64,000 nt of DNA from Oscillospiraceae bacterium (GCA_017458065.1 JAFTGD010000006.1:1-64000); one strand, 5' to 3'. Counted from the stretch's first letter, positions 7,988 through 16,416 are shown. A program made the numbers and translations. Notes: generated by a model not told the origin, from the sequence alone.

Positions 7988-9457
7988 ATGAGAAAAAAAG
8001 AAGGAACCCCGGCGCAGTCCGCGACCGAGGCAAAGTTCATACGCATGACCACCGAGCCGGTGGAAAAACTGATCCTGAAGCTTGCCGTGCCGACCATTAT
8101 CAGCATGCTGGTGACGGCCTTCTACAACCTGGCGGATACCTTCTTCATCCGTCAGCTGCAGAGCGACAGCATGGTCGCGGCGGTCGGGGTTGTGATGCCG
8201 CTGATGAACATCATCCAGGCCATCGGCTTCTACCACGGCCACGGCTCCGGCAACTACATCTCCAGAGCCTTCGGCCGGCAGGACCTGAAGGACGCGGAGA
8301 AAATGGCCGCGACCGGCTTCTTCTGTGCGGTGTCCTTCGGCCTGCTGCTTGCAGTGCTGGGGCTCAGCTTCCGCCAGAGCCTGGTCCGGCTGCTGGGGGC
8401 CAAGACGGAGGAGACGATCGGCAACAGCATCCGCTATATGCAGTATATCCTGCTGGCGGCGCCGCTGATGATGGGCAGCATCGTCCTGAACAACCAGCTG
8501 CGCTTTCAGGGCAACGCCTTCTTCTCTATGATCGGCCTCACCTCCGGCGCGGTGCTGAACATGTTCCTGGACCCCATTCTCATTTTTAAAGCCGGCGATT
8601 CCATCGGAATCGCGGGATTGAGGGCCGCTTTCGGCGCGGGGATGGGCATCTCGGGTGCGGCGCTCGCCACCGGTCTGAGCCAGTGCGTGAGCTTTGTCAT
8701 TCTGGCCATCGGCCTGAGCCGCAGCGACAACATCAAGATCCGCCTGCGCAACTTCTGCCCCAAACCATACTATCTCAAGGGCATCATGCAGGGTGGGCTT
8801 CCGTCCCTGGCCCGGCAGGGGATCGCCAGCATCTCCACAGCCAGCCTGAACCACGCCATCGGCCTCTATGTGTCCGGCGCGCTGCTCATTGATGCGGCGC
8901 AGGCGGCCATGACCGGCGTCAACCGCATCATGATGGTTCTGGCATCGATCCTCATCGGCTTCGGACAGGGCTTCCAGCCGGTGTGCGGCTTCAACTACGG
9001 AGCCAAACGCTACGACCGCGTGCTGAAGGCCTTCCGCTTCTGCGTAAAGCTTGCGGCGGTGATGCTGGTGGTTCTGGCGGTTGTGGGCTTCGTCTTTGCC
9101 TCGCCCGTAACCAACCTTGTGACCGGCGCGAGCGAAGAGGCTTCCCGTATCGCGGTGTTTGCCTTCCGCGCTCAGCTGGTGACACTGCCGCTCTCGGCCT
9201 GGATCGTCCTCTGCAACATGATGCTGCAGAACATCGGCGCCACCGGCAAGGCCACCGCGCTCGCGATCTCCCGGCAGGGTCTGGCCTTTATCCCCATGGT
9301 GCTGCTGCTCCCGGCCCTGATGGGCGCGGTCGGTGCGGCGCCGCTTCTGGGCATCGAGTTTGCCCAGCCGGTGGCGGATGTGATTAGCTTCCTGATCGCG
9401 ATCCCGGTCGGCCTCAGCGAGCTGAAGAAAATGCGGGGGACAGATGGCGAGTGCTGA
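7988..9457 (+). CDS. MATE family efflux transporter
   Basis: 489 aa, twelve predicted helices in two homologous halves. The N-terminal LILKLAVPTIISMLVTAFYNLADTFFI is diagnostic for the MatE fold, and the second half repeats with LARQGIASISTASLNHAIG and QGFQPVCGFNYGAKRYDR. It is of the bacterial NorM/DinF-like group found widely in Clostridia, which use a Na+ or H+ gradient to export cationic drugs or other small molecules. A short spacing from the AEC gene suggests co-transcription. The substrate cannot be read from sequence. Confidence 0.93.
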   Translation: MRKKEGTPAQSATEAKFIRMTTEPVEKLILKLAVPTIISMLVTAFYNLADTFFIRQLQSDSMVAAVGVVMPLMNIIQAIGFYHGHGSGNYISRAFGRQDLKDAEKMAATGFFCAVSFGLLLAVLGLSFRQSLVRLLGAKTEETIGNSIRYMQYILLAAPLMMGSIVLNNQLRFQGNAFFSMIGLTSGAVLNMFLDPILIFKAGDSIGIAGLRAAFGAGMGISGAALATGLSQCVSFVILAIGLSRSDNIKIRLRNFCPKPYYLKGIMQGGLPSLARQGIASISTASLNHAIGLYVSGALLIDAAQAAMTGVNRIMMVLASILIGFGQGFQPVCGFNYGAKRYDRVLKAFRFCVKLAAVMLVVLAVVGFVFASPVTNLVTGASEEASRIAVFAFRAQLVTLPLSAWIVLCNMMLQNIGATGKATALAISRQGLAFIPMVLLLPALMGAVGAAPLLGIEFAQPVADVISFLIAIPVGLSELKKMRGTDGEC

Positions 9458-9620
9458 CCTTTGGAATGTAGACAGATCTACTCAAAAAGAACTGCCACGG
9501 GTGTCCGGTAACGGGCTTGTTCTCAGGCATGGTTGGCGCAGACTGTCTTCTTCTATGTGACTATTGAGCATAGATTGGTTATAATTCATTAAGAAAACTG
9601 TTTGCGGTAGGAGGATTCCA

Positions 9621-9908
9621 ATGCTTACGGTACAACAGATCGCAGACAGCGTGAATGTAGCTTCGCGGGAGTATCCGCTTCGGAAGGTGGAGCTGTTTGG
9701 TTCATATGCCAGCGGAAGAAACACACCGCAGAGCGATGTGGATCTTCTGGTTGAGTTCGCGCAGCCGCGAGTTTCCCTGCTTACAATCAGCGCATTGAAA
9801 TTCCGTATGGAGGAACTGCTTGGTGCGGATGTGGACATTATCCACGGTCCATTACCAGAGGGCAGTATGCTGGAGGTAGACAGGAGGATTCCGCTGTATG
9901 GAGCGTAG
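9621..9908 (+). CDS. MNT-type minimal nucleotidyltransferase (MntA-like antitoxin)
   Basis: 95 aa. GSYASGRNTPQSDVDLLVEF carries the nucleotidyltransferase GSxARG-like turn and the two metal-binding Asp of the DxD motif, the core of minimal nucleotidyltransferases. In MntA-HepT systems such a protein adds AMP groups to the HEPN toxin to neutralise it. AGGAGG precedes the ATG, and the HEPN reading frame overlaps its last 11 bases as in intact pairs. Here the toxin is broken, so this is probably an orphan antitoxin. It opens the small island at 9.5-11.6 kb. Confidence 0.85.
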   Translation: MLTVQQIADSVNVASREYPLRKVELFGSYASGRNTPQSDVDLLVEFAQPRVSLLTISALKFRMEELLGADVDIIHGPLPEGSMLEVDRRIPLYGA

Positions 9909-10097
9909 AGATCGAATCATTCTGCAAATTTCCGCGATATCGCGGCGCACAAATACCAGACCCTCCGCATGGAGGATGTTTACGAAACCGTTGTGACAGA
10001 TTTCCCGTCGCTGAAAGAACAAATTGAAGAGATTCTTCGATCAAGGGGCTTTGTGATAGCAAGGCTCCTTGTCATAAAATCCAGCCCAGCCTTTTGA
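9898..10097 (+). pseudogene. HEPN (HepT/DUF86) toxin remnant
   Basis: The first codons read MERRDRIILQ, a typical HepT start. The same strand then continues in another frame with NFRDIAAHKYQTLRMEDVYE and VVTDFPSLKEQIEEIL, the C-terminal part of DUF86/HEPN proteins including the RNase motif R-x4-H-x-Y (RDIAAHKY). About 60 residues of the family's middle are missing and the frame changes near 9927, so no functional toxin can be made. The segment is joined to the MNT gene by the usual overlap. Confidence 0.8.
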
Positions 10098-10202
10098 ATT
10101 CAGCTCAGATGAAACAGAACAAAAGGAATCCGACCGAAGTTCATATAACATTCCACAATCTGTCGTGATGAAAAGGGAATCCCGTTGATCAGAGAAAATG
10201 AA

Positions 10203-10302
10203 TGGGGAATTATCTGTCAGATCTTTCGTATAATTCCCCAAGACAAGGGTAAAAGATAACGTTCTGGGGAATTATAACGGAGATATTGCTTATAATTCCC
10301 CA
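10203..10302. repeat. Two tandem hairpin units with GGGGAATTAT arms
   Basis: Unit 1 is a perfect 11-bp inverted repeat (10203-10213 and 10230-10240, TGGGGAATTAT). Unit 2 is a perfect 13-bp inverted repeat (10265-10277 and 10290-10302, TGGGGAATTATAA). The units are offset by 62 bp. No gene is convincing between 10098 and 10324. The hairpins could be REP-like elements, protein sites or the terminator/operator of neighbouring genes. Confidence 0.8.
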
Positions 10303-10324
10303 AGTGTACATCTAGTATTATGCC

Positions 10325-10531
10325 TTAGATATTCATATCCTTCCATACAAAGTCCATATCCGGAATGCCGCTGATGAACATCATGACCTGAACATTTCTG
10401 TCCTTCTCAAAACAATATGTCGAAACAGTGGTTTCTGCATGGAAGATAGCACATCGCATTTGATATGGCGTCCAGAAGAACATGAGCGGGAAAATCTGGC
10501 AATCGTAGAAATAGCCAAGCCTTGCTGCCAT
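10325..10531 (-). CDS. Hypothetical short protein
   Basis: 68 aa, not recognised. It begins MAARLGYFYDCQIFPLMFF and is rich in aromatic residues and Met. It starts 3 nt after the stop of the resolvase-SPFH chimera, which suggests translational coupling or a leftover fragment of a gene once downstream of the SPFH gene. No clear domain or signal peptide. It may be the C-terminal piece of a longer protein. Confidence 0.3.
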   Translation of the reverse strand: MAARLGYFYDCQIFPLMFFWTPYQMRCAIFHAETTVSTYCFEKDRNVQVMMFISGIPDMDFVWKDMNI

Positions 10532-10534
10532 TAT

Positions 10535-11164
10535 TCACAATAAGCTCATCTGAGCTGCTTGAGCTTCAGTCTGCGCCTGAATCAGTCTTCTTTCCGCATC
10601 GCGCCGTGCAATTTCCGTTTCTGTAGTTTGGCTTTCAAGGATAGCGCCTCTTTGAGCAACTTTGATCTTTGCCTCAGCTTCAGCCTCAGCAGTCATATAC
10701 GATGCTCGGCTTTGAGCCTGAGAGGTGCGGACCTCAGCCTCCGCAGCGGCCATCTTCTTTTGGAGTGCGATGGTGTGCAGCTCGCGGAGTCTTTTGAAAT
10801 TCGGATCACTTTCAGGAAGAACTATATTGGTCAGGAAAAATTGTGGAATTGTGAGTCCATAATCCTCAAAACCAGGGACAATTTTCTCGCGAAGAGCGTC
10901 TCCAATGTCTTTCGTGATGTTTTGCCACTGAACAAGAATCTCATTGTAGTTTCTACCCAAGCGATCCACGCTCTTTAGAATCAATAGGTCGCCGGGCTTC
11001 AAACGTTTCAGCATTTTCTGATAAGCCGGACGGTCAAAGTCTTTGCCGGACTGATAATCACAATAGATATTCTTCCGTGGAATGTTGTAGGGCTTCAGCG
11101 CTGCGAGCTGCCTGTCGATGTTTTGCTCTTTGGTTGAAACCCGTACATAAGCATATTCAGCCAT
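10535..11164 (-). pseudogene. Chimera of a serine-resolvase N-terminus and an SPFH-protein C-terminus
   Basis: 209 aa in one open frame. Residues 1 to about 86 are the N-terminal half of a small serine recombinase: YAYVRVSTKEQNIDRQ has the catalytic Ser in RVSTKEQ, and LKSVDRLGRNYNEI is the RLGR-type helix. From about residue 87 the sequence switches to the end of an SPFH/band-7 virion-core-like protein (FEDYGLTIPQFFLTNIVLPE, then an Ala/Glu-rich coiled coil AAEAEVRTSQAQSRASYMTA). The recombinase lacks its remaining catalytic helix and DNA-binding HTH, and the SPFH part lacks its N-terminus, so neither normal function is expected. GGAGGT precedes the ATG and a strong promoter lies upstream, so the fusion is likely expressed. 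Confidence 0.8.
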
Positions 11165-11230
11165 TGTCTTACCTCCTGTATGATGGTCTCAACCATTATC
11201 TACAGCAGGCAATATGGTACACCAGCTATA

Positions 11231-11246
11231 CCTTTGCAAAGGTAAT
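11231..11246. promoter_or_regulatory. 16-bp palindromic operator
   Basis: TACCTTTGCAAAGGTA is a perfect palindrome placed just after the -10 box of the minus-strand promoter. A half-site GCAAAGGTAAG recurs near 11283, on the other side of that promoter, and a looser ACAAGGGTAAG near 11330. The likely binder is the divergent XRE protein at 11363. Confidence 0.65.
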
Positions 11247-11251
11247 CGAAT

Positions 11252-11280
11252 TATAATCAAATTTTCGCCCAGAGTCAACT
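11252..11280 (-). promoter_or_regulatory. Promoter of the resolvase-SPFH chimera
   Basis: Minus strand TTGACT and TATAAT with a 17-bp spacer. The element is flanked on both sides by GCAAAGGTA sites, so repression by the neighbouring XRE protein is plausible. Confidence 0.65.
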
Positions 11281-11362
11281 ATGCAAAGGTAAGTTTTAAA
11301 GGCTCATCTGCTATCATATTCTTAACTTCACAAGGGTAAGATTATGATTCAGGAGATCCTCC

Positions 11363-11608
11363 ATGCATTACAATGAGCTTTTCGCACTCCGTATCCGACA
11401 GCTATGTACAGAGCAAGGTATTACAATCAATCGGCTGGCTACGCTGAGCGGATTAAAACAATCGACTATTGACAACATCATTCGGGGAACCAGCAAGAAC
11501 CCCAAGGTGCACACCCTCCACCAAATCGCAGTGACCTTTAATATGACCTTGAGTGAGTTTCTGGATTTTCCAGAGCTTAACGAATACCCGATTGATGATG
11601 AAGAATAG
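11363..11608 (+). CDS. XRE family helix-turn-helix regulator
   Basis: 81 aa. A single Cro/C1-type HTH fills the protein (LCTEQGITINRLATLSGLKQ, then STIDNIIRGTSKNPKVHTL), ending in an acidic tail. A GGAG-type site lies upstream of the ATG. It is divergent from the resolvase-SPFH chimera and separated from it by the GCAAAGGTA repeats, an arrangement typical of a self-regulating local repressor. No cognate toxin is seen beside it. Confidence 0.88.
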   Translation: MHYNELFALRIRQLCTEQGITINRLATLSGLKQSTIDNIIRGTSKNPKVHTLHQIAVTFNMTLSEFLDFPELNEYPIDDEE

Positions 11609-11702
11609 AAACAGGGACTCGGCCAGATAAGGCTGAATCCCTGTAAAACTTTTATGCCGACATCGGATCTGCTCCGAAAGATGCGGGACAGAGAAAACGG
11701 GA

Positions 11703-12587
11703 TCAGTTCCCGAAGGAGCGGACGCCGACGGAGCTTTCGAAGAACAGCGCGAGGGCCCCTGGACCGACGTGGCAGCCCGTTACTGGCTCGTACTCGACGG
11801 TGAGGATCTCCTTGGGCGGGTGATTCCTGCGCAGCAGCTCCGCCAGCTTCGCGGCATCCTCCCGGCAGGCGGCCTGGGCGATGCCGACAATCTGTTTCTC
11901 CGGCTCGACCACCAGCTTGTCATAGTACTCCGCCAGCGTCTCGATGGAGCGCTTCCTGCCGCGGACCTTGCTGAAAGCCACGATCTTGCCCTCCTCGTTG
12001 CCTTTGAGCAGCGGCTTGATCTGCAGCACCGAACCGACCACAGCCGAGAGGTTCGAAAGGCGGCCGCCGCGGCGCAGGTGCATCAGGTCGTCCACTGTAA
12101 AGACGTTGAACATGCGCTCCACGTGGTCGCGCAGGGCCTCGATGGCCTCCCGTGTGCTGCGGCCCGCTTTCTGCAGCTTTGCGGCGTAGAGCGCGATGAT
12201 GCCCTCGCCGAGCGAGGCACCGCGGGTGTCGATCACTTCGACGAGGCGGCCGGGATAGGCCTCCATCATCATCTGGGCTGCGATCCTGGCGGAATTGCAC
12301 GAGCCGCTGATCCCGGAGGACATGCAGATAAAGATCACATCCTTCCCGTCGCGCAGCGCGGGCTCAAAGAAGTCCGCATACTGCTGAGGCGGGATCTGAG
12401 AGGTGGTGACTTTCATTCCTTTGCGGATTCTGGCGTAGAAATCCTCCGCGTCGAAATCCGGATTCTTTACGGTGTTGTATTCCTTTCCGTCAATATAATA
12501 GGAAAAGGGGATGACGCTCAGCGAATTGTCCCGGATCAGATGCAGGGGCAGGTTGCCGGACGTGTCGGTCATGACTGCAAAAGACAT
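11703..12587 (-). CDS. DegV family fatty-acid-binding protein
   Basis: 294 aa. The start FAVMTDTSGNLP matches the DegV opening (V.TDSt.dLp), and SGISGSCNSARIAAQ is the second conserved lipid-binding loop. DegV/FakB proteins hold a fatty acid for phosphorylation by FakA; no FakA is in the window. ATG at 12587 is chosen because AAGGAG lies 10 nt before it, rather than the in-frame upstream codon at 12647. It is transcribed away from the serine-hydrolase-like gene. Confidence 0.9.
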   Translation of the reverse strand: MSFAVMTDTSGNLPLHLIRDNSLSVIPFSYYIDGKEYNTVKNPDFDAEDFYARIRKGMKVTTSQIPPQQYADFFEPALRDGKDVIFICMSSGISGSCNSARIAAQMMMEAYPGRLVEVIDTRGASLGEGIIALYAAKLQKAGRSTREAIEALRDHVERMFNVFTVDDLMHLRRGGRLSNLSAVVGSVLQIKPLLKGNEEGKIVAFSKVRGRKRSIETLAEYYDKLVVEPEKQIVGIAQAACREDAAKLAELLRRNHPPKEILTVEYEPVTGCHVGPGALALFFESSVGVRSFGN

Positions 12588-12752
12588 AAGGCAATACTCC
12601 TTTACGGTTGCTGTACATAAAATAAACCCGGATGCCGACAATGGCAAGCTACCGTTGGAAAAGCAGGCAAAATCGGACTTCTACTCTCTGTAGAACGGCG
12701 TGAAACGGGCGATCTCTTCTGAGTAGAGTCCGGAGGAGACACAAGATTTTCC

Positions 12753-12780
12753 TTGCATTTCCGGCGGGGCATGGTAGAAT
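12753..12780 (+). promoter_or_regulatory. Promoter of the serine-hydrolase-like gene
   Basis: TTGCAT and TAGAAT with a 16-bp spacer, 43 bp before the ATG at 12824. Confidence 0.5.
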
Positions 12781-12823
12781 ACAGACATTGAAACCGACAC
12801 TCTCTTAACCGGAGATTTTTCAT

Positions 12824-14626
12824 ATGAATCGGATGAAACAAACACCAATCACGATGGGCCTCAGCCTGCTGCTCTGTGTCCTGCTGCTGCTCGGGCTCTG
12901 CCCGTCTGGGCTCGCCGAAGGGGAAGCGCCGGAGGAAGCCGCCCTGACGGAGGCAGAGGCAGACGGCGGGGAGAGCACGCAGCGGGACGACTGGGAGACC
13001 CGCCTCCTGCTGATGCTGCAGGAGCACGATGCAAACCCCGAGACCGTCGGAGCGGGCTATTATAACCTCGTCACCGGGGAGGAACACTATTATAACGGGG
13101 ACCAGTACCGCGTGAGCGGCAGCATGTATAAGGTGCCGCTGAACATGCTCTTTCTCAACTGGATCGACGAGGGGAAGCTCACCATGGACGACTCTGTCGG
13201 CGGCTATCGCTATGCGCAGCTGCTGGAGGGGACCATCATCGACTCCAACAACGACTACGCCCGCATGCTATGGGACTACGCCGGCGCCACGATCGAGACA
13301 AACCCCGCCTCGACCTTCTATCACCGCTACCGGATCCTGATCGCCCCGCTCATGGGGGAGGACCCGGACAACGTCGACGACAAGTATTACGAGAACAACT
13401 TTTTTACCCCGCGACAGGTGATCTCTTGCCTGCGTCAGCTCTATGAGGGCCGTGAAAAGTACGACCGGCTGATCGAGACCATGCAGCGCGCGGAACCGGA
13501 GAAGTACTTCAAGCTCCGCGAGCGGCGTTTCAACATCGCGCATAAGTACGGCTGGTTTGCCGAGGACCCCGTCCTCTATCTGAACGACTGTGCGCTCTGC
13601 TTTACGGATGACCCGATTGCCATCGTGCTCTTCACCAGCGGGACGGAGAACGCCTACGGCGTCCTGACGGACTACTGCACCCTGATGTGCGACTATGCGC
13701 AGGAAAAGCACGAGGAGCGCATCGCGCGGGAACAGGAAGAGGCGGAAGCCGCGGCGCTTCAGGCGGAGCGGGACCGGCTCGCGGCGGAGGCCGCAGCCAC
13801 TGCGGCAGCAGCCTCGACGGCGGAGCCCGCGGGAGAGAGCCGCCCTGCCGCAGAAACCGAGAACCGCGAGCCGCAGCCCGCCGCCCGGAGAGCGGATGCC
13901 GACTGGCTGCATGAGCTGACCCTCGGGCCCATCATCTGTATGGGGCTGATCCTCGCGGGAACGCTCGCCGCCGTGATCTGGTTTGCGCTGCGCCGCAGAA
14001 GCGGAAGACTCAACCTCTGGTACGGGCTGGGGGCCATCCTGTTTGCCGCCCTCGCGATGATCCTGTGTTTCCCGGGCATGAGCGGCTGGAGCTACGTCGC
14101 CGAGCAGGAGGAAGACCCGCGCGAGGTCATTGAGGACTTCTTCACCGCCATGAAGAGCGGCGATCGGGAAGCCGCCGACGCCTGCCTCACAAGCGGTGCG
14201 GAATCGGGCCTCACGACGCTGCCGACGGACGAGATGCATGCCGCGGTCCGCGAGGCGCTGCGGGAGAGCTGGGACTTCAGCTTCCTGGGCGACTGCAGCT
14301 CGGAAAAGGCTTCGGCCTGGCAGGAGATCCAACTCCGCGTCCTGGACTTCTCGCGGATGGAAAAACAGCTGCAGACCGAGACCCGGATCCAGCTTCTGGA
14401 ACTGGCCAGAACCATGGACCGGGAGAGCGTCTATGACGAGGACGGCAACTACCGGCCAGAGGTCGCGGGCATGGCCTACGACCAGGCCATGGTCAGCCTG
14501 CTGCAGCAGCCGCAGGACTATTACGGTTCCGTCGGCGTGCGGGTCGAACTGGCCCTCACGAAGGGCGGCTGGAAGATCGTCCCGACCAAAGCGCTGGTCT
14601 CCGCCCTGACCGGCAGCCTGGCATAA
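12824..14626 (+). CDS. Membrane-anchored class A beta-lactamase-like serine hydrolase with a novel C-terminal domain
   Basis: 600 aa. A signal peptide or anchor (residues 10-30) leads into a domain with penicillin-binding landmarks: S100-M-Y-K103 (SxxK), S141-N-N (SxN) and K241-Y-G (KTG-like). An Ala/Glu/Arg-rich stalk follows (about 285-350), then two membrane helices (about 365-387 and 397-416), and a C-terminal soluble region that opens like a DUF4878/lumazine-type stress domain (DPREVIEDFFTAMKSGDREAA). It is probably an extracellular peptidoglycan or beta-lactam-interacting protein. The third box lacks the usual Thr/Ser, so activity is uncertain. The multi-domain plan is not one I can name. 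Confidence 0.75.
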   Translation: MNRMKQTPITMGLSLLLCVLLLLGLCPSGLAEGEAPEEAALTEAEADGGESTQRDDWETRLLLMLQEHDANPETVGAGYYNLVTGEEHYYNGDQYRVSGSMYKVPLNMLFLNWIDEGKLTMDDSVGGYRYAQLLEGTIIDSNNDYARMLWDYAGATIETNPASTFYHRYRILIAPLMGEDPDNVDDKYYENNFFTPRQVISCLRQLYEGREKYDRLIETMQRAEPEKYFKLRERRFNIAHKYGWFAEDPVLYLNDCALCFTDDPIAIVLFTSGTENAYGVLTDYCTLMCDYAQEKHEERIAREQEEAEAAALQAERDRLAAEAAATAAAASTAEPAGESRPAAETENREPQPAARRADADWLHELTLGPIICMGLILAGTLAAVIWFALRRRSGRLNLWYGLGAILFAALAMILCFPGMSGWSYVAEQEEDPREVIEDFFTAMKSGDREAADACLTSGAESGLTTLPTDEMHAAVREALRESWDFSFLGDCSSEKASAWQEIQLRVLDFSRMEKQLQTETRIQLLELARTMDRESVYDEDGNYRPEVAGMAYDQAMVSLLQQPQDYYGSVGVRVELALTKGGWKIVPTKALVSALTGSLA

Positions 14627-14644
14627 CGGAAACATAAAAGCAGC

Positions 14645-14666
14645 AAGCCCGCCGTGAGGCGGGCTT
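14645..14666. terminator. Bidirectional terminator
   Basis: AAGCCCGCC / GGCGGGCTT, a perfect 9-bp stem with a GTGA loop, lies between the convergent serine-hydrolase-like and glycosyltransferase genes. GTGTGTTT follows on the plus strand. Confidence 0.75.
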
Positions 14667-14672
14667 GTGTGT

Positions 14673-15719
14673 TTACTTGCGGTGTTTGATTTTCATGAAC
14701 AGGTCAGGGGCCTGTTCCCCGACCAGGGCGACCATGCGGAAGGTGTTCATGATGGTGCGGGGACTGCCCTTACGGAGGATCTGACACAGGGTGTTGGCGG
14801 GGAGACCGCCGGCCGTGTCACGGCAGCGCTGCTGCACCCGCGGGTTGGAGCGGATCTCTTTGATATAAATCATCCGGCCCTCATCCGAGAGCGTACACGA
14901 GGGACTGAAGAGCGTGGTCACACACGAGAAGACGGACTTTGCGAACATGTAGCGCAGGTCCGCGTCGTCTGAGATGTTGAACTTCTCGCAGAGCTCCTGC
15001 GCGCGGATATCCGCCTCGATACAGACGGAGAACTTTTTCGGATAGAACTTTGAGATGAGGCTCTCGCCGTTGTGCATGATATAGCGGTACTTGCACTCGC
15101 TGCGCACGGCGATCAGCGAGCAGCGCTCCAGATAGTCGAAGACAAACAGCCTGTCCTCGCCCCAGAGATAGTCCTTGAAGCAGAGCCCGCTCTCCCGCAG
15201 CAGGGGGGCGGAATACAGCTTCGCCCAGACCTGATTCAGCAGATTGGCCTTGTACAGGCGGGAGAAGGCGGTCTTCATATCCTGCGGCCGCACCAGACAG
15301 TCAAACTCGTTGTAGTCCCGCTCGCGTCCGTCCGCCTCCACGATGCAGAAGCCCAGCAGGATAAAGTCCGCTCCGCTGTCGGCCGCTTCCAGCGCATAGT
15401 CCAGCGCGTCCGGCAGCAGCTCGTCGTCGGCGTCGATAAAGGTGACAAACGCGGCGTCCTCGGCGATCAGCTTCAGCGCGGCGTTGCGCGCCTCGGCGGG
15501 ACCGTGGTTTTCGGTGCGGATATAGCGCAGTCTGCTGTCCGCGGCAGCCAGGCGGCGCAGGATCCCCGCCGTGCGGTCGGTCGAGCCGTCGTCAACCACG
15601 ATGAGCTCCAGATCCTCGTGGGTCTGGCTGAGCACGCTCTTGACCGAGCGCTCAATATACTTTTCGGAGTTGTAGGCGGGCATGATCACCGAAACTTTCA
15701 GGCTTTTATTCTCGTCCAT
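14673..15719 (-). CDS. Family 2 glycosyltransferase
   Basis: 348 aa. The GT-A nucleotide-sugar fold is shown by VIMPAYNSEKYIERSVKSVL, VVDDGSTDRT and the metal-binding FIDADDEL (DxD-type). The C-terminal part resembles cell-surface polysaccharide transferases of Firmicutes. It transfers a sugar from a UDP- or similar donor to an acceptor at the cytoplasmic face; donor and acceptor are unknown. AGGAG lies 8 nt before the ATG and the gene overlaps the end of the DUF2461 gene by 14 nt, so they form an operon. No glycan cluster surrounds it. Confidence 0.92.
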   Translation of the reverse strand: MDENKSLKVSVIMPAYNSEKYIERSVKSVLSQTHEDLELIVVDDGSTDRTAGILRRLAAADSRLRYIRTENHGPAEARNAALKLIAEDAAFVTFIDADDELLPDALDYALEAADSGADFILLGFCIVEADGRERDYNEFDCLVRPQDMKTAFSRLYKANLLNQVWAKLYSAPLLRESGLCFKDYLWGEDRLFVFDYLERCSLIAVRSECKYRYIMHNGESLISKFYPKKFSVCIEADIRAQELCEKFNISDDADLRYMFAKSVFSCVTTLFSPSCTLSDEGRMIYIKEIRSNPRVQQRCRDTAGGLPANTLCQILRKGSPRTIMNTFRMVALVGEQAPDLFMKIKHRK

Positions 15720-16416
15720 CGTCTGTTCTCCTCAGTTCGTCACGGTTCTGCTCCCGGACGGAGCGGCAGCATTCCTCAAAATAGTCATACAGCGGCATTA
15801 GTCGCTCATAGGCGCGGGTGATGGTCTTCGTGAGCTCCGGACCCAGCAGCGCGGGGTCAAAGTCCTTTGTGTGTTCGATGCCGGCGAGTCTCCGGTTGTA
15901 CCAGGGGTTGATCACCGGACCCAGATCCTTCTTCATCCGTTTGTATTCCGGCCCGATCACCTTGAAGCCGCGCATCTTCATCGCCTGAGCGGCCAGCCGC
16001 TCAAAGCGGGCGGGGTTCGCGTCCACACTGCTGCGGAAAGCGTCCATCTCGGCCGGCGTGATGTCGAAGAAGCCCAGGCCGTAGCTGAAGGTGGAGGCGG
16101 AGATCTCAAACCAGAAGCTTGGCCCTTCGGTCTGGCGGTTGTCGCCGTTGAAGATCGTAAACCACAGATGGTCCTTATAGGGCCCGCGGCCGAACAGGCG
16201 CCGCGCGTCGCGGTAGATCCGGGAGACATGCAGGGTGAAGTTCGCCAGAGGATAGTCCTTCTGCAGGATCGCCAAGGCGTCCTCGCCCAGGGCGTGGAAG
16301 GGCTCATGCAGGACTCGCATATACTGGTCCTTGTGCTCCTGGAACCAGGGGCGTTCGTTATGAAAAGTGAGCTCCCAGAGAAAATCGCTGGTCTCACGGG
16401 TGAAGCCTTCGAACAT
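15706..16416 (-). CDS. DUF2461 family protein
   Basis: 236 aa. The family pattern is clear: MFEGFTRETSDFLWEL, NERPWFQEHKDQY, HVSRIYRDARRLFG and GPYKDHLWF. Function is unknown; the family (TIGR02453) is widespread. The start at 16416 is preferred because related proteins begin MFEGF, and because the predicted transcript start near 16446 leaves almost no leader for the upstream ATG at 16440. It heads a two-gene unit with the glycosyltransferase. Confidence 0.85.
   Translation of the reverse strand: MFEGFTRETSDFLWELTFHNERPWFQEHKDQYMRVLHEPFHALGEDALAILQKDYPLANFTLHVSRIYRDARRLFGRGPYKDHLWFTIFNGDNRQTEGPSFWFEISASTFSYGLGFFDITPAEMDAFRSSVDANPARFERLAAQAMKMRGFKVIGPEYKRMKKDLGPVINPWYNRRLAGIEHTKDFDPALLGPELTKTITRAYERLMPLYDYFEECCRSVREQNRDELRRTDDGRE

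Noticed and set aside
10041-10241. 66-codon frame on the minus strand starting in the hairpin repeats
   Set aside because: It begins inside the GGGGAATTAT repeat and is antisense to the HEPN remnant; no ribosome site.
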